Origin: Planococcus maritimus
Lineage (GTDB): Bacteria; Bacillota; Bacilli; Bacillales_A; Planococcaceae
DNA: 64,000 nucleotides
Assembly (NCBI RefSeq): GCF_001592825.1
Contig: NZ_LTZG01000001.1
Coordinates: forward strand, 434,001-498,000
Reading direction: 5' to 3'
The notes beneath the pieces were generated by a model that saw only the letters and a list, made by a program, of their open reading frames with translations, ran no database searches and was not told the origin of the DNA. This document shows, piece after piece, positions 21,135-30,363 of the stretch. Both the position numbers and the translations under genes were made by a program. How positions within the stretch are numbered: the stretch's first letter is position 1; the number at the start of each line of letters is the position of its first letter.

Positions 21135-21163
21135 AGTATACGCCACCACAATATTACGGTCAA
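21135..21163 (-). promoter_or_regulatory. SigA-type promoter of the pdh operon
   Basis: On the minus strand TTGACC (21163-21158) and TATACT (21140-21135) are 17 bp apart, a near-consensus promoter. Start of transcription would be near 21128, giving a leader of about 65 nt before pdhA. Confidence 0.75.
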
Positions 21164-21250
21164 TCATTGAAGAACATTACAATATACGTGTATACCCGTT
21201 TTTATAAATCTTAAAAATCTTCCCAACTGTACTATACGAAAATAGCTAAC

Positions 21251-21264
21251 TGTATTATAATACA
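21251..21264. promoter_or_regulatory. 14-bp perfect palindrome upstream of the pdh promoter
   Basis: TGTATTATAATACA is a perfect palindrome lying between the ykyA terminator and the pdh promoter. It has the TGTA-N6-TACA shape of many dimeric repressor operators, but it does not match the Rex, CcpA, Fur or PerR consensus I know, and it could simply hold a TATAAT element. Confidence 0.35.
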
Positions 21265-21295
21265 ATGCGTTCTGACATCGCTTTTATAGCACAGA

Positions 21296-21321
21296 AAAAA
21301 GCAGCCTGTCCGGCTGCTCAT
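21296..21321 (-). terminator. Terminator overlapping the ykyA stop codon
   Basis: On the minus strand AGCAGCC-GGACA-GGCTGCT is followed by TTTTTT; the first arm overlaps the last bases of ykyA. Confidence 0.82.
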
Positions 21322-21962
21322 TCGTTTTCAGCATTCATTTTTTCAATGGTTTCGTTTTTCAATTCATTAAACTGTTCTGTTTGTTCGTTGAAAGCTGTTA
21401 CTGCCTGTTGTACCAGTTCATTTTGTTCGTTTACTTCATCTGTTTTCTCCTGCAGCGTTGCAAGGTCCATCTCTTCTTCAGCTACCATGGCGTATAATTC
21501 TTTCTGTCGTTCGACCAGAGCCTGATAAGCGTCAGTAAATTCTCCGTGTTTCGCGAAACGTTCGTCCATTTGTGCTTTCAACGCTTCAAGATCTGCTCGT
21601 AGCGTTTCATCTTCCGTCTCTTCGATCAATTGGCCAATTTCCGTAAATTCTTCAGCTGCCCCTTTCATCGATTCACGTTCCGTAGCCAATAGTTCAAGCC
21701 TCTCATCGGCAGAAGCAATGGCTTCCTGAGATTTTTCTTCCACTTCCGCCTGCTGTTCTTTAGTCAATGCCATAATCGATTCAAACAGTTCTTGCTCGTT
21801 CTGTTCGCGACTCTGCAATTCACTTTGCACTTCCCGGTAATCCGCTTCCTCTTCGAAAGTCGCTTCTAATATTTCGTTCAGTTGTTGCTCAGTCGACTCG
21901 CCCGAACAAGCCGTTAGAAAGAGCGTGCCGGTCAAAACCGTGGCGATGGCTATTTTCTTCAC
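21318..21962 (-). CDS. ykyA: YkyA-like coiled-coil lipoprotein
   Basis: This 214-residue secreted lipoprotein has a signal peptide with lipobox LTAC (Cys near residue 19), then Glu/Gln-rich heptad-like helices to the end, consistent with one long coiled coil. It matches the YkyA family in type and place (between def and pdhA in B. subtilis). AAGGGGGA is 7 nt before a GTG at 21962; the ATG one base earlier is out of frame. B. subtilis YkyA has no firm function. Confidence 0.87.
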   Translation of the reverse strand: MKKIAIATVLTGTLFLTACSGESTEQQLNEILEATFEEEADYREVQSELQSREQNEQELFESIMALTKEQQAEVEEKSQEAIASADERLELLATERESMKGAAEEFTEIGQLIEETEDETLRADLEALKAQMDERFAKHGEFTDAYQALVERQKELYAMVAEEEMDLATLQEKTDEVNEQNELVQQAVTAFNEQTEQFNELKNETIEKMNAENE

Positions 21963-22109
21963 ATTAAAGTCCCCCTTGATTTCCATGAATTAACTATAGA
22001 ATGATTATCGGCAAAATACAATGATAGGAAGAGCTTTTTCTTTTTTCAAAAATGCAATCATGCGCTACAATAAGATGTACTAGCGAGCAGCATGAAAGGA
22101 TGAACACAC

Positions 22110-22682
22110 GTGATTTTGATGAATGACATTGTCCGTGAAGGACACCCTGCACTCCGCCAAAAAGCAGAAGAGGTTAAACTTCCACTTTCCGAAGAAGACC
22201 GTAAGCTTGGCGAAGAGCTATTAGAATATGTAAAAAACAGCCAAGATGATGAGCTGGTTGATAAATACGATTTGCGCCCAGGCGTTGGCATCGCCGCACC
22301 TCAAATTAATGTCTCCAAACGGATATTCGCTCTGCATTTCGACGAGCATTCCGGTGAAAACTTGAGCCTCGTTGCAGTCAATCCAAAAATCGTTAGCCAT
22401 TCAGTCGAAAAAGCCTATTTATCAAGCGGCGAAGGCTGTTTGTCCGTTGACCGTTCGGTTCCGGGATATGTACCGCGTTACGCACGCATTACGGTCAAGG
22501 GTTATACGCTTTCCGGCGAAGCGTTCAAAATGCGTTTAAAAGGATTGCCTGCTATCGCTTTCCAACATGAACTTGATCATTTGAACGGCATCATGTTCTA
22601 CGACCACATCAACCCGAAAGATCCGTTCCAGGAAGTAGAAAATGGCTCGGCTATCGACCTCCAAGCAGAAGCAGCAGAATGA
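22110..22682 (+). CDS. def: Peptide deformylase
   Basis: This 190-residue metalloenzyme removes the formyl group from nascent proteins. All three signature motifs are present: GVGIAAPQ, EGCLSV and QHELDHLNG (metal Cys and two His). The longer Gram-positive type II form with insertions is recognisable (RPGVG, YDHINPKDPF). The GTG at 22110 has AGGA about 9 nt upstream and gives the B. subtilis DefB-like start MILMNDIVREGHP. Confidence 0.95.
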   Translation: MILMNDIVREGHPALRQKAEEVKLPLSEEDRKLGEELLEYVKNSQDDELVDKYDLRPGVGIAAPQINVSKRIFALHFDEHSGENLSLVAVNPKIVSHSVEKAYLSSGEGCLSVDRSVPGYVPRYARITVKGYTLSGEAFKMRLKGLPAIAFQHELDHLNGIMFYDHINPKDPFQEVENGSAIDLQAEAAE

Positions 22683-22684
22683 CG

Positions 22685-22713
22685 AAACCCCGCCCCATAT
22701 TGGGCGGGGTTTT
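22685..22713 (+). terminator. Terminator of def
   Basis: Stem AAACCCCGCCC/GGGCGGGGTTT (22685-22695 with 22702-22712) with a 6-nt loop and short T run. Confidence 0.82.
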
Positions 22714-22748
22714 ATGGTGATCTTGAAATTTTTACATCCGTAGCATTT

Positions 22749-23522
22749 TTAGCGGCTAAGTCCGAGAAACTCAAATGCGCTGGCTAGTCCGCCTTCATCA
22801 ACATGCCCTGTGACATGATTTGCGCGTTTCTTGGTTTCTTCATGCCCATTAGCCATCGCAACGCTGTAGCCCGCAATTTCCATCATTTGAAGATCGTTCA
22901 AACCATCACCGAATGCAATCGTGTCTTCGAGTCGATGGCCGGTCGAGCGGATCAATTTCTTGATTCCTTCTGCCTTACTGCCGCCTTTAGGCAGGATATC
23001 GCATGATACTCGATGCCAGCGCACAAAATCCACATTGTGAAATTCTTCGTGGTATTGGCTTTCTTCATGTTCTTCGCAGAAGACCAATGCCTGATAAACG
23101 TCGTTTGTGCGGTAAAATTCTTTATCCTTCTCAGGATGCGGGAGCTTCAAACTTGTGATGCTTTCGTCAATGTCCGGGTGGAAATCGATAGACGATACCA
23201 TCTTGTGCTCATTCAAGAATACCAAAGGATGGTCCCGTTCTTCTGCAAAAGCCAACACTTTCCCTAAAGTCTCCGCGCCGATCGCCTGTTTGTGCACCGC
23301 TTTGTTTTCATAAGCGATGTATTGGCCATTGAATGTGATGTACGTATCAATTGCTAATTCCTCCAGCAGTGATCCAATCATAAACGGCGCTCGGCCCGTT
23401 GCGATAGCCAGGTGATGACCGTTTGCGCGCGCTGCATTCAAGGCTTTTTTCGTAGCATCCGGCAACTGCTTGTTCGTATCTAGCAAGGTACCGTCGATAT
23501 CCAATAATAATAATTTCGACAT
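22749..23522 (-). CDS. ykrA: HAD superfamily hydrolase, Cof-type (YkrA-like)
   Basis: This 257-residue phosphatase of the Cof/HAD-IIB class has motif I LLDIDGTLLD near residue 8, motif II ATGR, and the C-terminal motif III/IV FGDGLNDLQMM. The large cap domain between them is typical of sugar-phosphate or flavin-phosphate phosphatases; the substrate is unknown. GGAG is 8 nt before the ATG at 23522. Its place between def and rpoY matches B. subtilis ykrA. Confidence 0.9.
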   Translation of the reverse strand: MSKLLLLDIDGTLLDTNKQLPDATKKALNAARANGHHLAIATGRAPFMIGSLLEELAIDTYITFNGQYIAYENKAVHKQAIGAETLGKVLAFAEERDHPLVFLNEHKMVSSIDFHPDIDESITSLKLPHPEKDKEFYRTNDVYQALVFCEEHEESQYHEEFHNVDFVRWHRVSCDILPKGGSKAEGIKKLIRSTGHRLEDTIAFGDGLNDLQMMEIAGYSVAMANGHEETKKRANHVTGHVDEGGLASAFEFLGLSR

Positions 23523-23615
23523 ATTCTTATCTCCAATCTTTTGGGGCAATTCTTGATGCACCCTCTTTTCTTTTGTCAGAAAAAACAGTATACTATACAT
23601 GAGGAGTGGTGGGCC

Positions 23616-23687
23616 ATGCTGAAACGGTTGAAACGCAGACTACTCAGACAGCTCAACGGCATTATGAATAAAAAGAAGATAGCATAA
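23616..23687 (+). CDS. Candidate 23-residue basic peptide gene
   Basis: ATG at 23616 is 9 nt after a GAGGAG site (23601-23606) and opens a 23-codon frame, MLKRLKRRLLRQLNGIMNKKKIA, ended by TAA at 23685. The peptide has ten Lys/Arg and no acidic residue; the first half could form a cationic amphipathic helix. A -10-like TATACT or TATACA lies just upstream (23589-23599), and a good terminator follows at 23698-23735, so the gene looks like its own short transcript. It is not a family I recognise and could instead be a non-coding RNA. Confidence 0.4.
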   Translation: MLKRLKRRLLRQLNGIMNKKKIA

Positions 23688-23697
23688 GGTTTGTTTC

Positions 23698-23735
23698 AGC
23701 CCTTCTTAATAAATAGGAGGGCTATTCTTTATTTT
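23698..23735 (+). terminator. Terminator after the 23-codon gene
   Basis: Stem AGCCCTTCT/AGGAGGGCT (23698-23706 with 23715-23723, one wobble) with an 8-nt loop and a T-rich tail. Confidence 0.7.
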
Positions 23736-23801
23736 AAAACAATGACATGATAATATAAAGAAAGTGCATTTATATTGAACGTGGAAAAAGGAGAGCAAAA
23801 T

Positions 23802-24017
23802 ATGATTTTTAAAGTATATTACCAAGAAAACCGTCTTGAAGTACCAGTTCGTGAAAACACAAAAAGTTTATACGTAGAAGCTTCCACCGAGCGGGAAGTC
23901 CGTTACCACCTGAAGGACCGCAACTTCAACATCGAGCTTGTCCAGCTTTTAGAAGGCCAGCATCTCGAATATGAACAAGCTTCCCAAGATTATCAAGTGG
24001 AGTCTATCGACGCCTAA
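23802..24017 (+). CDS. rpoY: RNA polymerase epsilon subunit
   Basis: This 71-residue protein is the small Firmicutes RNA polymerase subunit (formerly YkzG). It starts [19 protein letters not shown], the typical family start. AAGGAG lies 8 nt before the ATG at 23802; an upstream in-frame start at 23775 has none. The stop overlaps the rnjA start by one base (TAATG), as in B. subtilis. Confidence 0.94.
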   Translation: MIFKVYYQENRLEVPVRENTKSLYVEASTEREVRYHLKDRNFNIELVQLLEGQHLEYEQASQDYQVESIDA

Positions 24018-25684
24018 TGAAATTCGTAAAAAATGACCAAACAGCTGTTTTCGCACTCGGCGGACTGGGCGAAATCGGCAAAAACACTTATGGCGTGCAA
24101 TTCCAGGATGAAATCATCCTTATTGACGCCGGCATTAAATTCCCGGAAGACGATCTGCTCGGAATCGATTACGTCATTCCGGATTACACTTACTTAGTCA
24201 AAAATGCCGATAAAATTAAAGGCCTTTTCGTTACCCATGGCCATGAAGACCATATCGGCGGCATCCCTTACTTGCTCAAGCAAGTAAACATGCCGGTTTA
24301 TGGCGGTAAGCTGGCACTTGGCTTATTGCGCAAAAAATTAGAAGAGCATGGTTTGCTGCGTCAGACGAAGATGATTGAAATCGAAGAGGAAGATGTCATT
24401 AAATTCCGTAAAACTTCGGTCAGTTTCTTCCGCACGACCCATAGTATCCCAGATTCATTCGGTGTGGTTGTCAAAACCCCACCCGGAAGCATCGTTCACA
24501 CGGGCGATTTCAAATTCGATTTCACTCCAGTTGGCGAACCGGCCAATTTGTTGAAAATGGCTCAAATCGGAAGCGAAGGTGTATTGTGCCTATTATCTGA
24601 CTCGACCAACGCAGAAATTCCGAACTTCACCATGTCCGAACGCAAAGTCGGCGAAACCATCAAAGATATTATGAGAAAAGTTGAAGGACGTTTAATTTTT
24701 GCGACCTTTGCTTCCAATATTTATCGCTTGCAGCAAGTAACCGATGAAGCTGTACGTCAGGGCCGCAAAATTGCTGTCTTCGGACGCAGCATGGATAATG
24801 CCATGACGATCGGCCGTGAACTCGGCTATATCACAGCACCTGAAGATGCATTTATCGATACGCAAACTTTAAACCGTATGCCAGCTGATAAAGTTGTCAT
24901 TCTCTGCACAGGTTCACAGGGCGAACCGATGGCGGCGTTGTCACGTATCGCTAACGGAACACACCGCCAAATCCAGATCCAACCAAATGACACAGTGGTC
25001 TTCTCGTCTTCCCCGATTCCGGGTAACACGAGCAGTGTCAACCGCACAATCAACCTATTGTTCCGAGCGGGGGCTGATGTCATTCATGGTTCATTGAACG
25101 ACATCCATACTTCCGGCCACGGTTCACAAGAAGAAAACAAATTGATGCTTCGCTTGATCAAGCCAAAATATTTCATGCCGATCCACGGCGAGTACCGCAT
25201 GCAGGCTCAACACGCAGAACTTGCTGTAGACTGCGACGTTCCGCGCGAAAACACCTTCATCATGGAAAATGGTGATGTTTTGGCACTCGGTCAAAACGAA
25301 GCTTCTGTTGCTGGCCGCATTCCTTCCGGCGATGTTTACATCGACGGCAGCGGAATTGGCGACATTGGCAATATCGTGCTTCGCGACCGCCGCGTCCTAT
25401 CTGAAGAAGGGCTCGTCATCGTCGTTGTCAGCGTCGATAAGAAAAAGAGCCGCATGGTCTCAGGGCCTGACCTCATTTCGCGCGGCTTCGTTTACATGCG
25501 CGAGTCCGGTACGATGATTTACGAAGCACAACAAATGCTTAACCGTCACTTAAATAAAAAAATCCACAGTAAAAATACTGACTGGGCTGAATTAAAAACC
25601 GAAATTTCAGATGTTCTTGGACCGTATCTCTATGAAAAAACGAAACGCCGTCCAATGATTCTCCCAGTCATTATGGAAGTATAA
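24017..25684 (+). CDS. rnjA: Ribonuclease J1
   Basis: This 555-residue metallo-beta-lactamase RNase has 5'-3' exonuclease and endonuclease activity and acts in mRNA turnover and rRNA maturation. It has the metal motif HGHEDHIGG, the HTGDFKFD segment, the beta-CASP domain with NTSSVNR, and [10 protein letters not shown]. Full family length. It is coupled to rpoY. Confidence 0.96.
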   Translation: MKFVKNDQTAVFALGGLGEIGKNTYGVQFQDEIILIDAGIKFPEDDLLGIDYVIPDYTYLVKNADKIKGLFVTHGHEDHIGGIPYLLKQVNMPVYGGKLALGLLRKKLEEHGLLRQTKMIEIEEEDVIKFRKTSVSFFRTTHSIPDSFGVVVKTPPGSIVHTGDFKFDFTPVGEPANLLKMAQIGSEGVLCLLSDSTNAEIPNFTMSERKVGETIKDIMRKVEGRLIFATFASNIYRLQQVTDEAVRQGRKIAVFGRSMDNAMTIGRELGYITAPEDAFIDTQTLNRMPADKVVILCTGSQGEPMAALSRIANGTHRQIQIQPNDTVVFSSSPIPGNTSSVNRTINLLFRAGADVIHGSLNDIHTSGHGSQEENKLMLRLIKPKYFMPIHGEYRMQAQHAELAVDCDVPRENTFIMENGDVLALGQNEASVAGRIPSGDVYIDGSGIGDIGNIVLRDRRVLSEEGLVIVVVSVDKKKSRMVSGPDLISRGFVYMRESGTMIYEAQQMLNRHLNKKIHSKNTDWAELKTEISDVLGPYLYEKTKRRPMILPVIMEV

Positions 25685-25715
25685 AAAAAGAAGCCCTCAG
25701 CGGCTTCTTTTTTTT
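25684..25715. terminator. Terminator between rnjA and ktrC
   Basis: Stem AAAAAAGAAGCC/GGCTTCTTTTTT with a 6-nt loop; T runs on both strands suit both convergent genes. Confidence 0.9.
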
Positions 25716-25721
25716 GTCCTA

Positions 25722-26381
25722 TTAGTTCATGACTTTCTTTTCGAAACGGTTGATGTCGGCATCAGATCCAATGATGATCAGAACATCCTCCCGTTCGATT
25801 TCCATATCCGCTGGTGGAGACACAATGATGTCGTCCCCTCTTTTAATCGCAACAATATTAATCCCGTATTTGGCGCGAATATCCAACTCGATCAATGTGT
25901 ACCCGGAGAGTTTTTCGTTAGCTTTGATTTCCATGATCGAATGCTCATCGGATAACTCCAAATAATCGAGCACGTTATTCGATAAAATGCTGTGGGCAAT
26001 TCGGATGCCCATGTCGCGCTCTGGGTGTACGACTTTGTCCGCCCCAATTTTATGCAATACTTTGGCATGGTAATCGTTTTGAGCTTTCACCGTAATTTTT
26101 TTCACGCCGATTTCTTTCAACATGAGTGTCGTCAGAATACTGGCTTGAATGTTTTCACCAATTGCGACGATGACCTGTTCAAAATTCCGGACCCCGAGGG
26201 ATTTCAACACCGATTCGTCTGTTGTATCGGCAACGACCGCTTGTGTGGCAATCGAGGCGAATTCGTCCACCCGCTCATGGTCTTTATCGATGGCCATGAC
26301 GTCTGCGCCTTGTTCGATCAATTCACGGACGATGCTTCCGCCAAAACGCCCTAAGCCTATTACCACGAATTCCTTTTTCAT
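25722..26381 (-). CDS. ktrC: Potassium uptake regulatory subunit KtrC
   Basis: This cytoplasmic 219-residue RCK protein gates a Ktr potassium channel. It has an N-terminal Rossmann fold (VIGLGRFGGSIVREL, then acidic D at MAIDKDHE) and a C-terminal RCK_C/TrkA-C domain with SPPADMEIERED, where c-di-AMP binds in the B. subtilis protein. GGGGGA lies 5 nt before the ATG. Its membrane partner KtrD is 15 kb away, as a separate locus, which is the B. subtilis KtrCD pattern. Confidence 0.92.
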   Translation of the reverse strand: MKKEFVVIGLGRFGGSIVRELIEQGADVMAIDKDHERVDEFASIATQAVVADTTDESVLKSLGVRNFEQVIVAIGENIQASILTTLMLKEIGVKKITVKAQNDYHAKVLHKIGADKVVHPERDMGIRIAHSILSNNVLDYLELSDEHSIMEIKANEKLSGYTLIELDIRAKYGINIVAIKRGDDIIVSPPADMEIEREDVLIIIGSDADINRFEKKVMN

Positions 26382-26435
26382 GTCTATCCCCCATCTTCTT
26401 GTTTGTTCTTCTTCATCATATCCTTCTTTTGACCA

Positions 26436-26462
26436 TAAAAAAACCCCCGCTTATTTGCGGGG
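26436..26462 (-). terminator. Terminator overlapping the end of the Cys-rich gene
   Basis: On the minus strand CCCCGC/GCGGGG (26457-26462 with 26445-26450) is followed by G, then T7; the first arm lies within the last codons of the gene above it. Confidence 0.78.
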
Positions 26463-26747
26463 ATCGAGTGGACGGTTCGGGCGATTCTCGCAGTATTCAC
26501 AGCTGATGTCGCTGCAGCGTTCTTCGCGCCATTCGTTGCAGCTTGCGCAATAGCTAGCGTCGAACTCGTTATCGAATGTTAATGGGTCCATACATGTGTG
26601 GCAAAACGTGTGGACGTCCATCCAGTTAATGAATTTTTTGTCGGCTAGTAAGTAAAGTCCTTTTTCTTCTTGTTTATAATTCATGATGGATGGTTTTTGC
26701 GCTACCCGGTTTTTAGGGTCGAGAAAAAAATTCATCTTTCCGTTCAA
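26451..26747 (-). CDS. Cysteine-rich putative zinc-binding protein, unassigned
   Basis: This 98-residue protein has seven cysteines in its second half: C49/C52, C67/C70, C78, C83 and C86 (CHTC, CASC, CEYC plus one single), enough for two zinc sites. The N-terminal half (about 1-45) has no known motif. The open frame begins with GTG at 26756, but the GGGAG there overlaps it and is 8 nt from TTG at 26747; ATG at 26735 is also possible. I do not recognise the family. The terminator overlaps its 3' end. Confidence 0.65.
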   Translation of the reverse strand: MNGKMNFFLDPKNRVAQKPSIMNYKQEEKGLYLLADKKFINWMDVHTFCHTCMDPLTFDNEFDASYCASCNEWREERCSDISCEYCENRPNRPLDPRK

Positions 26748-26923
26748 GTTAATCACTCCCGTAGTTGGTTGGACTTTAATGTCCCTGTCATCTGTCAGTT
26801 TTACACAATAGAAACTTCTATATCAGTCTTTGTAGACTTTTTGGCTTTTGCACTTTCTCTATAATAGTAATTGCCTTAACTGATTGCAATAGATTCGGAT
26901 TCATTTCCTAAAGTTTTTTCCCC

Positions 26924-26951
26924 TTGAATTTCGACAACAGTTTTGTATAAT
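26924..26951 (+). promoter_or_regulatory. SigA-type promoter of the regulator-potABCD operon
   Basis: TTGAAT (26924-26929) and TATAAT (26946-26951) with 16 bp between them; transcription would start near 26958, leaving a leader of about 140 nt. Confidence 0.65.
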
Positions 26952-26961
26952 GAATAAATAC

Positions 26962-26995
26962 TTTAACTAAACTAAAAGTATATTTTAACTAAACT
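26962..26995 (+). promoter_or_regulatory. Direct-repeat operator downstream of the pot promoter
   Basis: The 12-mer TTTAACTAAACT occurs at 26962-26973 and again at 26984-26995. The 22-bp period puts both on the same face of the helix. They lie just after the predicted start of transcription, so a bound regulator, most simply the XRE-cupin protein encoded downstream, could block transcription. Binding is inferred only. Confidence 0.55.
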
Positions 26996-27097
26996 ACATT
27001 TATTCATATTCGCAGGCGTTTTTGTCTGACAGGATTTTTGCTGTCCATTACCAGTTCCCTTTATATTGTACCATTACTAAAGAATCGAGGAGACTTT

Positions 27098-27637
27098 ATG
27101 CAAATCGGCAAAAAAATCAAGAATTTACGGCTTAAAAATGGCTTGACCCAAGAAGAGCTCGGGGCACGGACAGACTTGAGCAAGGGCTTTATTTCACAGC
27201 TCGAACGCGATATGAACTCCCCTTCCATCGAAACCTTGTTTTCTCTTCTTGAAGTTCTTGGAACAACGCCAAAAGAATTCTTCACTGATGCTGAGGAAGC
27301 AAAACTCGTCTTTAAAGAGGAAGATCACACCGTTCATATCGACCGAGAAGCGCGCTATGAGATCGATTGGCTCGTGCCAACATCTAATAAGAAGGAAATG
27401 GAACCAGTATACCTGACCCTGGAACCATCAGGAAAATTTAAAACTTTCGAGCCCTCGGCATCTGAAACTTTCGTTTATGTGTTGCAAGGTGAAGTCCGCC
27501 TCGATATTGGCACCCGTTCCTACACCGCACAAGCCGGCGATTCTATTTACTATAGCGCTGACCATGAACACCAATTAGCTAATTACTCAACGAAACGTGC
27601 AGAAATGATCATCGTTGCGACGAAATCTTATTTATAA
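27098..27637 (+). CDS. XRE-cupin transcriptional regulator (PuuR-like) of the pot operon
   Basis: This 179-residue protein has an N-terminal XRE helix-turn-helix (IKNLRLKNGLTQEELG ... KGFISQLE, residues 5-60) and a C-terminal cupin domain (FVYVLQGEVRLDIG ... GDSIYYSADHEHQL). Such regulators often sense a small ligand linked to the adjacent genes, here probably a polyamine. GAGGAG is 5 nt before the ATG at 27098; the open frame starts 60 bases earlier without a site. The regulator-potABCD order is also seen in Listeria and some Bacillales. Confidence 0.9.
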   Translation: MQIGKKIKNLRLKNGLTQEELGARTDLSKGFISQLERDMNSPSIETLFSLLEVLGTTPKEFFTDAEEAKLVFKEEDHTVHIDREARYEIDWLVPTSNKKEMEPVYLTLEPSGKFKTFEPSASETFVYVLQGEVRLDIGTRSYTAQAGDSIYYSADHEHQLANYSTKRAEMIIVATKSYL

Positions 27638-27652
27638 CCCAGGAGGGATAGT

Positions 27653-28756
27653 ATGACGGAACAAGCAATCATCCGCTTCGACAATGTTGTCCAATCTTTT
27701 GAAGGAGCGGGCAATGTATTGAACAATATCAGCTTTGAAATGGAAAAAGGGAAATTCTATACCTTGCTCGGCCCTTCCGGCTGCGGCAAAACGACCATCC
27801 TGCGTTTGATAGCCGGATTCAACCAGCCGACGAGCGGCGATATTTACATTAAAGGCAAGAAAGTCAATAAGATCCCGGCAAACGAACGGCAAGTGAATAC
27901 CGTGTTTCAGGATTATGCGCTGTTCCCTCATTTAAATGTCTTTGAAAATGTGGCGTTCGGTTTGCGCATCCAGAAAATCAAGAAAGCTGAAGTGGAACGC
28001 CGTGTCAAAGAAGCGCTAGCATTCGTCAATTTAAGCGGTTATGAAAAACGTGAAATCCACGAGATGTCCGGCGGCCAGCGCCAGCGCGTGGCTATCGCAC
28101 GGGCAATCATCAATGACCCGGAAGTGATCCTGCTGGATGAACCGCTATCCGCGCTCGACTTGAAACTGCGGACTGAAATGCAATATGAATTGCGCGAGCT
28201 CCAGCAGCGCCTCGGCAAGACGTTCGTCTTTGTCACGCATGACCAGGAAGAGGCGCTTGCGATGTCCGATGAAATCTTCGTTATGAATGCTGGGGAAATC
28301 CAACAAAGCGGCACGCCGATGGATATTTACGATGAGCCGATCAACCGATTTGTCGCTGATTTCATCGGAGAATCGAATATAGCCGAAGGGATCATGGTCG
28401 CGGATTACCGTGTACGTTTTGCGAATAAAGAATTCGAATGCGTCGACCAAGGCCTGTCCCCGAACGAGCAAGTGGAAATTGTCATCCGTCCGGAAGATCT
28501 GGAAATCACCAGCCCTGAAACCGGAAAGATGGCCGTACATGTCGACAGCCAATTGTTCCGCGGCGTCCACTTTGAAATATCAACATATGATGAAACGGGC
28601 AATGAGTGGCTCGTGCATTCGACCAAACGCGTGGATGTCGGCTCCCAAATCGGCCTTGATTTCGACCCAGAAGCGATCCATGTCATGCGCTTGAACGAAT
28701 CGGAAGAAGCGTTCGATGCAAGGCTTGAGTCATACGGAGCCGTTCCTCATGACTAA
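27653..28756 (+). CDS. potA: Spermidine/putrescine ABC transporter ATP-binding protein
   Basis: This 367-residue ATPase powers polyamine uptake. It has Walker [10 protein letters not shown], the Q loop [10 protein letters not shown], the signature [14 protein letters not shown], Walker [12 protein letters not shown], the H loop VTHDQEEA and a C-terminal TOBE domain. AGGAGGG lies 5 nt before the ATG. Its last eight bases overlap the potB start. Confidence 0.94.
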   Translation: MTEQAIIRFDNVVQSFEGAGNVLNNISFEMEKGKFYTLLGPSGCGKTTILRLIAGFNQPTSGDIYIKGKKVNKIPANERQVNTVFQDYALFPHLNVFENVAFGLRIQKIKKAEVERRVKEALAFVNLSGYEKREIHEMSGGQRQRVAIARAIINDPEVILLDEPLSALDLKLRTEMQYELRELQQRLGKTFVFVTHDQEEALAMSDEIFVMNAGEIQQSGTPMDIYDEPINRFVADFIGESNIAEGIMVADYRVRFANKEFECVDQGLSPNEQVEIVIRPEDLEITSPETGKMAVHVDSQLFRGVHFEISTYDETGNEWLVHSTKRVDVGSQIGLDFDPEAIHVMRLNESEEAFDARLESYGAVPHD

Positions 28757-29573
28757 TCGCTCATCACGCCCATGGTATTTGGCCCCTTATTATATATGGA
28801 TTGCGTTATTTGTCATTGCGCCGATTGCGCTCGTCGTCTATTTTTCATTTCTGGATTTGGCCGGCGATTTCACCTTGGAAAACTACGCGAACTTTTTCTC
28901 ATCGACGTATTTCCGAATGACGCTCAGTTCGTTCTGGTATGCGTTTCTCATCACCTTGATCTCGGTGTTAATCGCTTACCCAACAGCGTACTGGCTGACG
29001 AAAACCAAACATAAGCAATTATGGCTCTTGTTGATCATCATTCCTTCGTGGATCAACCTCTTGCTGAAAGCTTATGCCTTTATCGGCATTTTTGGGCTGT
29101 ATGGGCCCGCCAACCAATTGATCCAATTTTTCGGCTCTGGGCCGTTGCAGATCCTTTTTACCGATTTCAGCTTTATCTTTGTCGCCGTTTATATTTTCAT
29201 CCCGTTTATGGTATTGCCGATTTTCAACTCGCTCGATAAAATCAATCCAGCGCTCATCGATGCATCGCGCGACCTCGGGGCTTCCCAATGGACCACATTC
29301 CGCCGGGTCATTTTCCCGCTGGCGATTAACGGTGTGAAATCCGGCGTCCAAGCGGTCTTTATCCCAGCCTTGTCCTTGTTCGTCATTACGCGGCTGATCG
29401 CCGGCAATAAAGTGATTACGCTCGGCACAGCCATCGAACAGCAATTCCTGGTGACACAAAACTGGGGCATGGGGTCAACGATTGCCGTATTCTTGATCCT
29501 GTTTATGATCATCATCATGCTGCTAACAGGCCCGAAAGAGAAAGGAGGGGCTTTGAATGGCAAAGCTAAGTAA
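28749..29573 (+). CDS. potB: Spermidine/putrescine ABC transporter permease PotB
   Basis: This 274-residue permease has about six membrane helices and the EAA-type loop [24 protein letters not shown] that docks on PotA. Starting at ATG 28749 it overlaps potA by 8 nt and has GGAG 9 nt upstream; an earlier in-frame ATG at 28716 would lie deep within potA. Confidence 0.92.
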   Translation: MTNRSSRPWYLAPYYIWIALFVIAPIALVVYFSFLDLAGDFTLENYANFFSSTYFRMTLSSFWYAFLITLISVLIAYPTAYWLTKTKHKQLWLLLIIIPSWINLLLKAYAFIGIFGLYGPANQLIQFFGSGPLQILFTDFSFIFVAVYIFIPFMVLPIFNSLDKINPALIDASRDLGASQWTTFRRVIFPLAINGVKSGVQAVFIPALSLFVITRLIAGNKVITLGTAIEQQFLVTQNWGMGSTIAVFLILFMIIIMLLTGPKEKGGALNGKAK

Positions 29574-30363
29574 ACTCGCTAAAATCTATTTGGCATTGGT
29601 CTTTTTCATTCTCTATGCCCCGATCTTCTATTTGATCTTTTATTCTTTCAATAGCGGCGGGACGATGACAGGCTTTGAAGACTTCACCTGGGAGCATTAT
29701 GCAGCAGTCTTTAACGACACACGCTTGCTCATCATAGTCTTAAACACGGTCATCGTTGCGTTATTGTCCGCGCTCATTTCGACAGCTATTGGTGTACTCG
29801 GCGCCATCGGCATTGTGTTCCTGCGCAACCGGAAAATGCGCAATGCCGTATTGTCCTTAAACACCGTGCTGATTGTCAGCCCGGATGTCATTATCGGAGC
29901 ATCGTTTTTAATCCTCTTTACAATGGTCGGCGTTAAGTTAGGCTTCGCGTCCGTTCTGGTATCCCATATCGCTTTTAGCATTCCGATTGTCGTCATTATG
30001 GTGCTCCCGAAACTGCAAGAAATGAGTTCGAGCTTGATCGATGCTGCGACGGACCTCGGCGCATCACAACGCGATATTTTGACGCGTGTGATCATTCCTT
30101 ATATCAAACCTGGCATATTTGCTGGTTTTTTCCTGGCCTTAACCTATTCACTCGATGATTTTGCCGTCACGTTCTTCGTTACCGGCAACGGCTTCGCCAC
30201 ATTATCCGTCGAAATCTATTCGATGGCCCGTGCCGGCATTACGCTGACCATTAATGCGCTGTCTGCTTTAATTTTTGTTGTCACGCTTGGCCTAGTCCTC
30301 GGGTACTATTTCTTTAATCAGCGCTCCGCTGCGAACGCTGGAACAGGAGGGACACGCCCATGA
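29557..30363 (+). CDS. potC: Spermidine/putrescine ABC transporter permease PotC
   Basis: This second permease of the heterodimeric channel has 268 residues, six membrane helices and the loop LIDAATDLGASQRDILTRVIIP. It overlaps potB by 17 nt, and GGAGG lies in the potB coding end, so translation is coupled. Confidence 0.92.
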   Translation: MAKLSKLAKIYLALVFFILYAPIFYLIFYSFNSGGTMTGFEDFTWEHYAAVFNDTRLLIIVLNTVIVALLSALISTAIGVLGAIGIVFLRNRKMRNAVLSLNTVLIVSPDVIIGASFLILFTMVGVKLGFASVLVSHIAFSIPIVVIMVLPKLQEMSSSLIDAATDLGASQRDILTRVIIPYIKPGIFAGFFLALTYSLDDFAVTFFVTGNGFATLSVEIYSMARAGITLTINALSALIFVVTLGLVLGYYFFNQRSAANAGTGGTRP

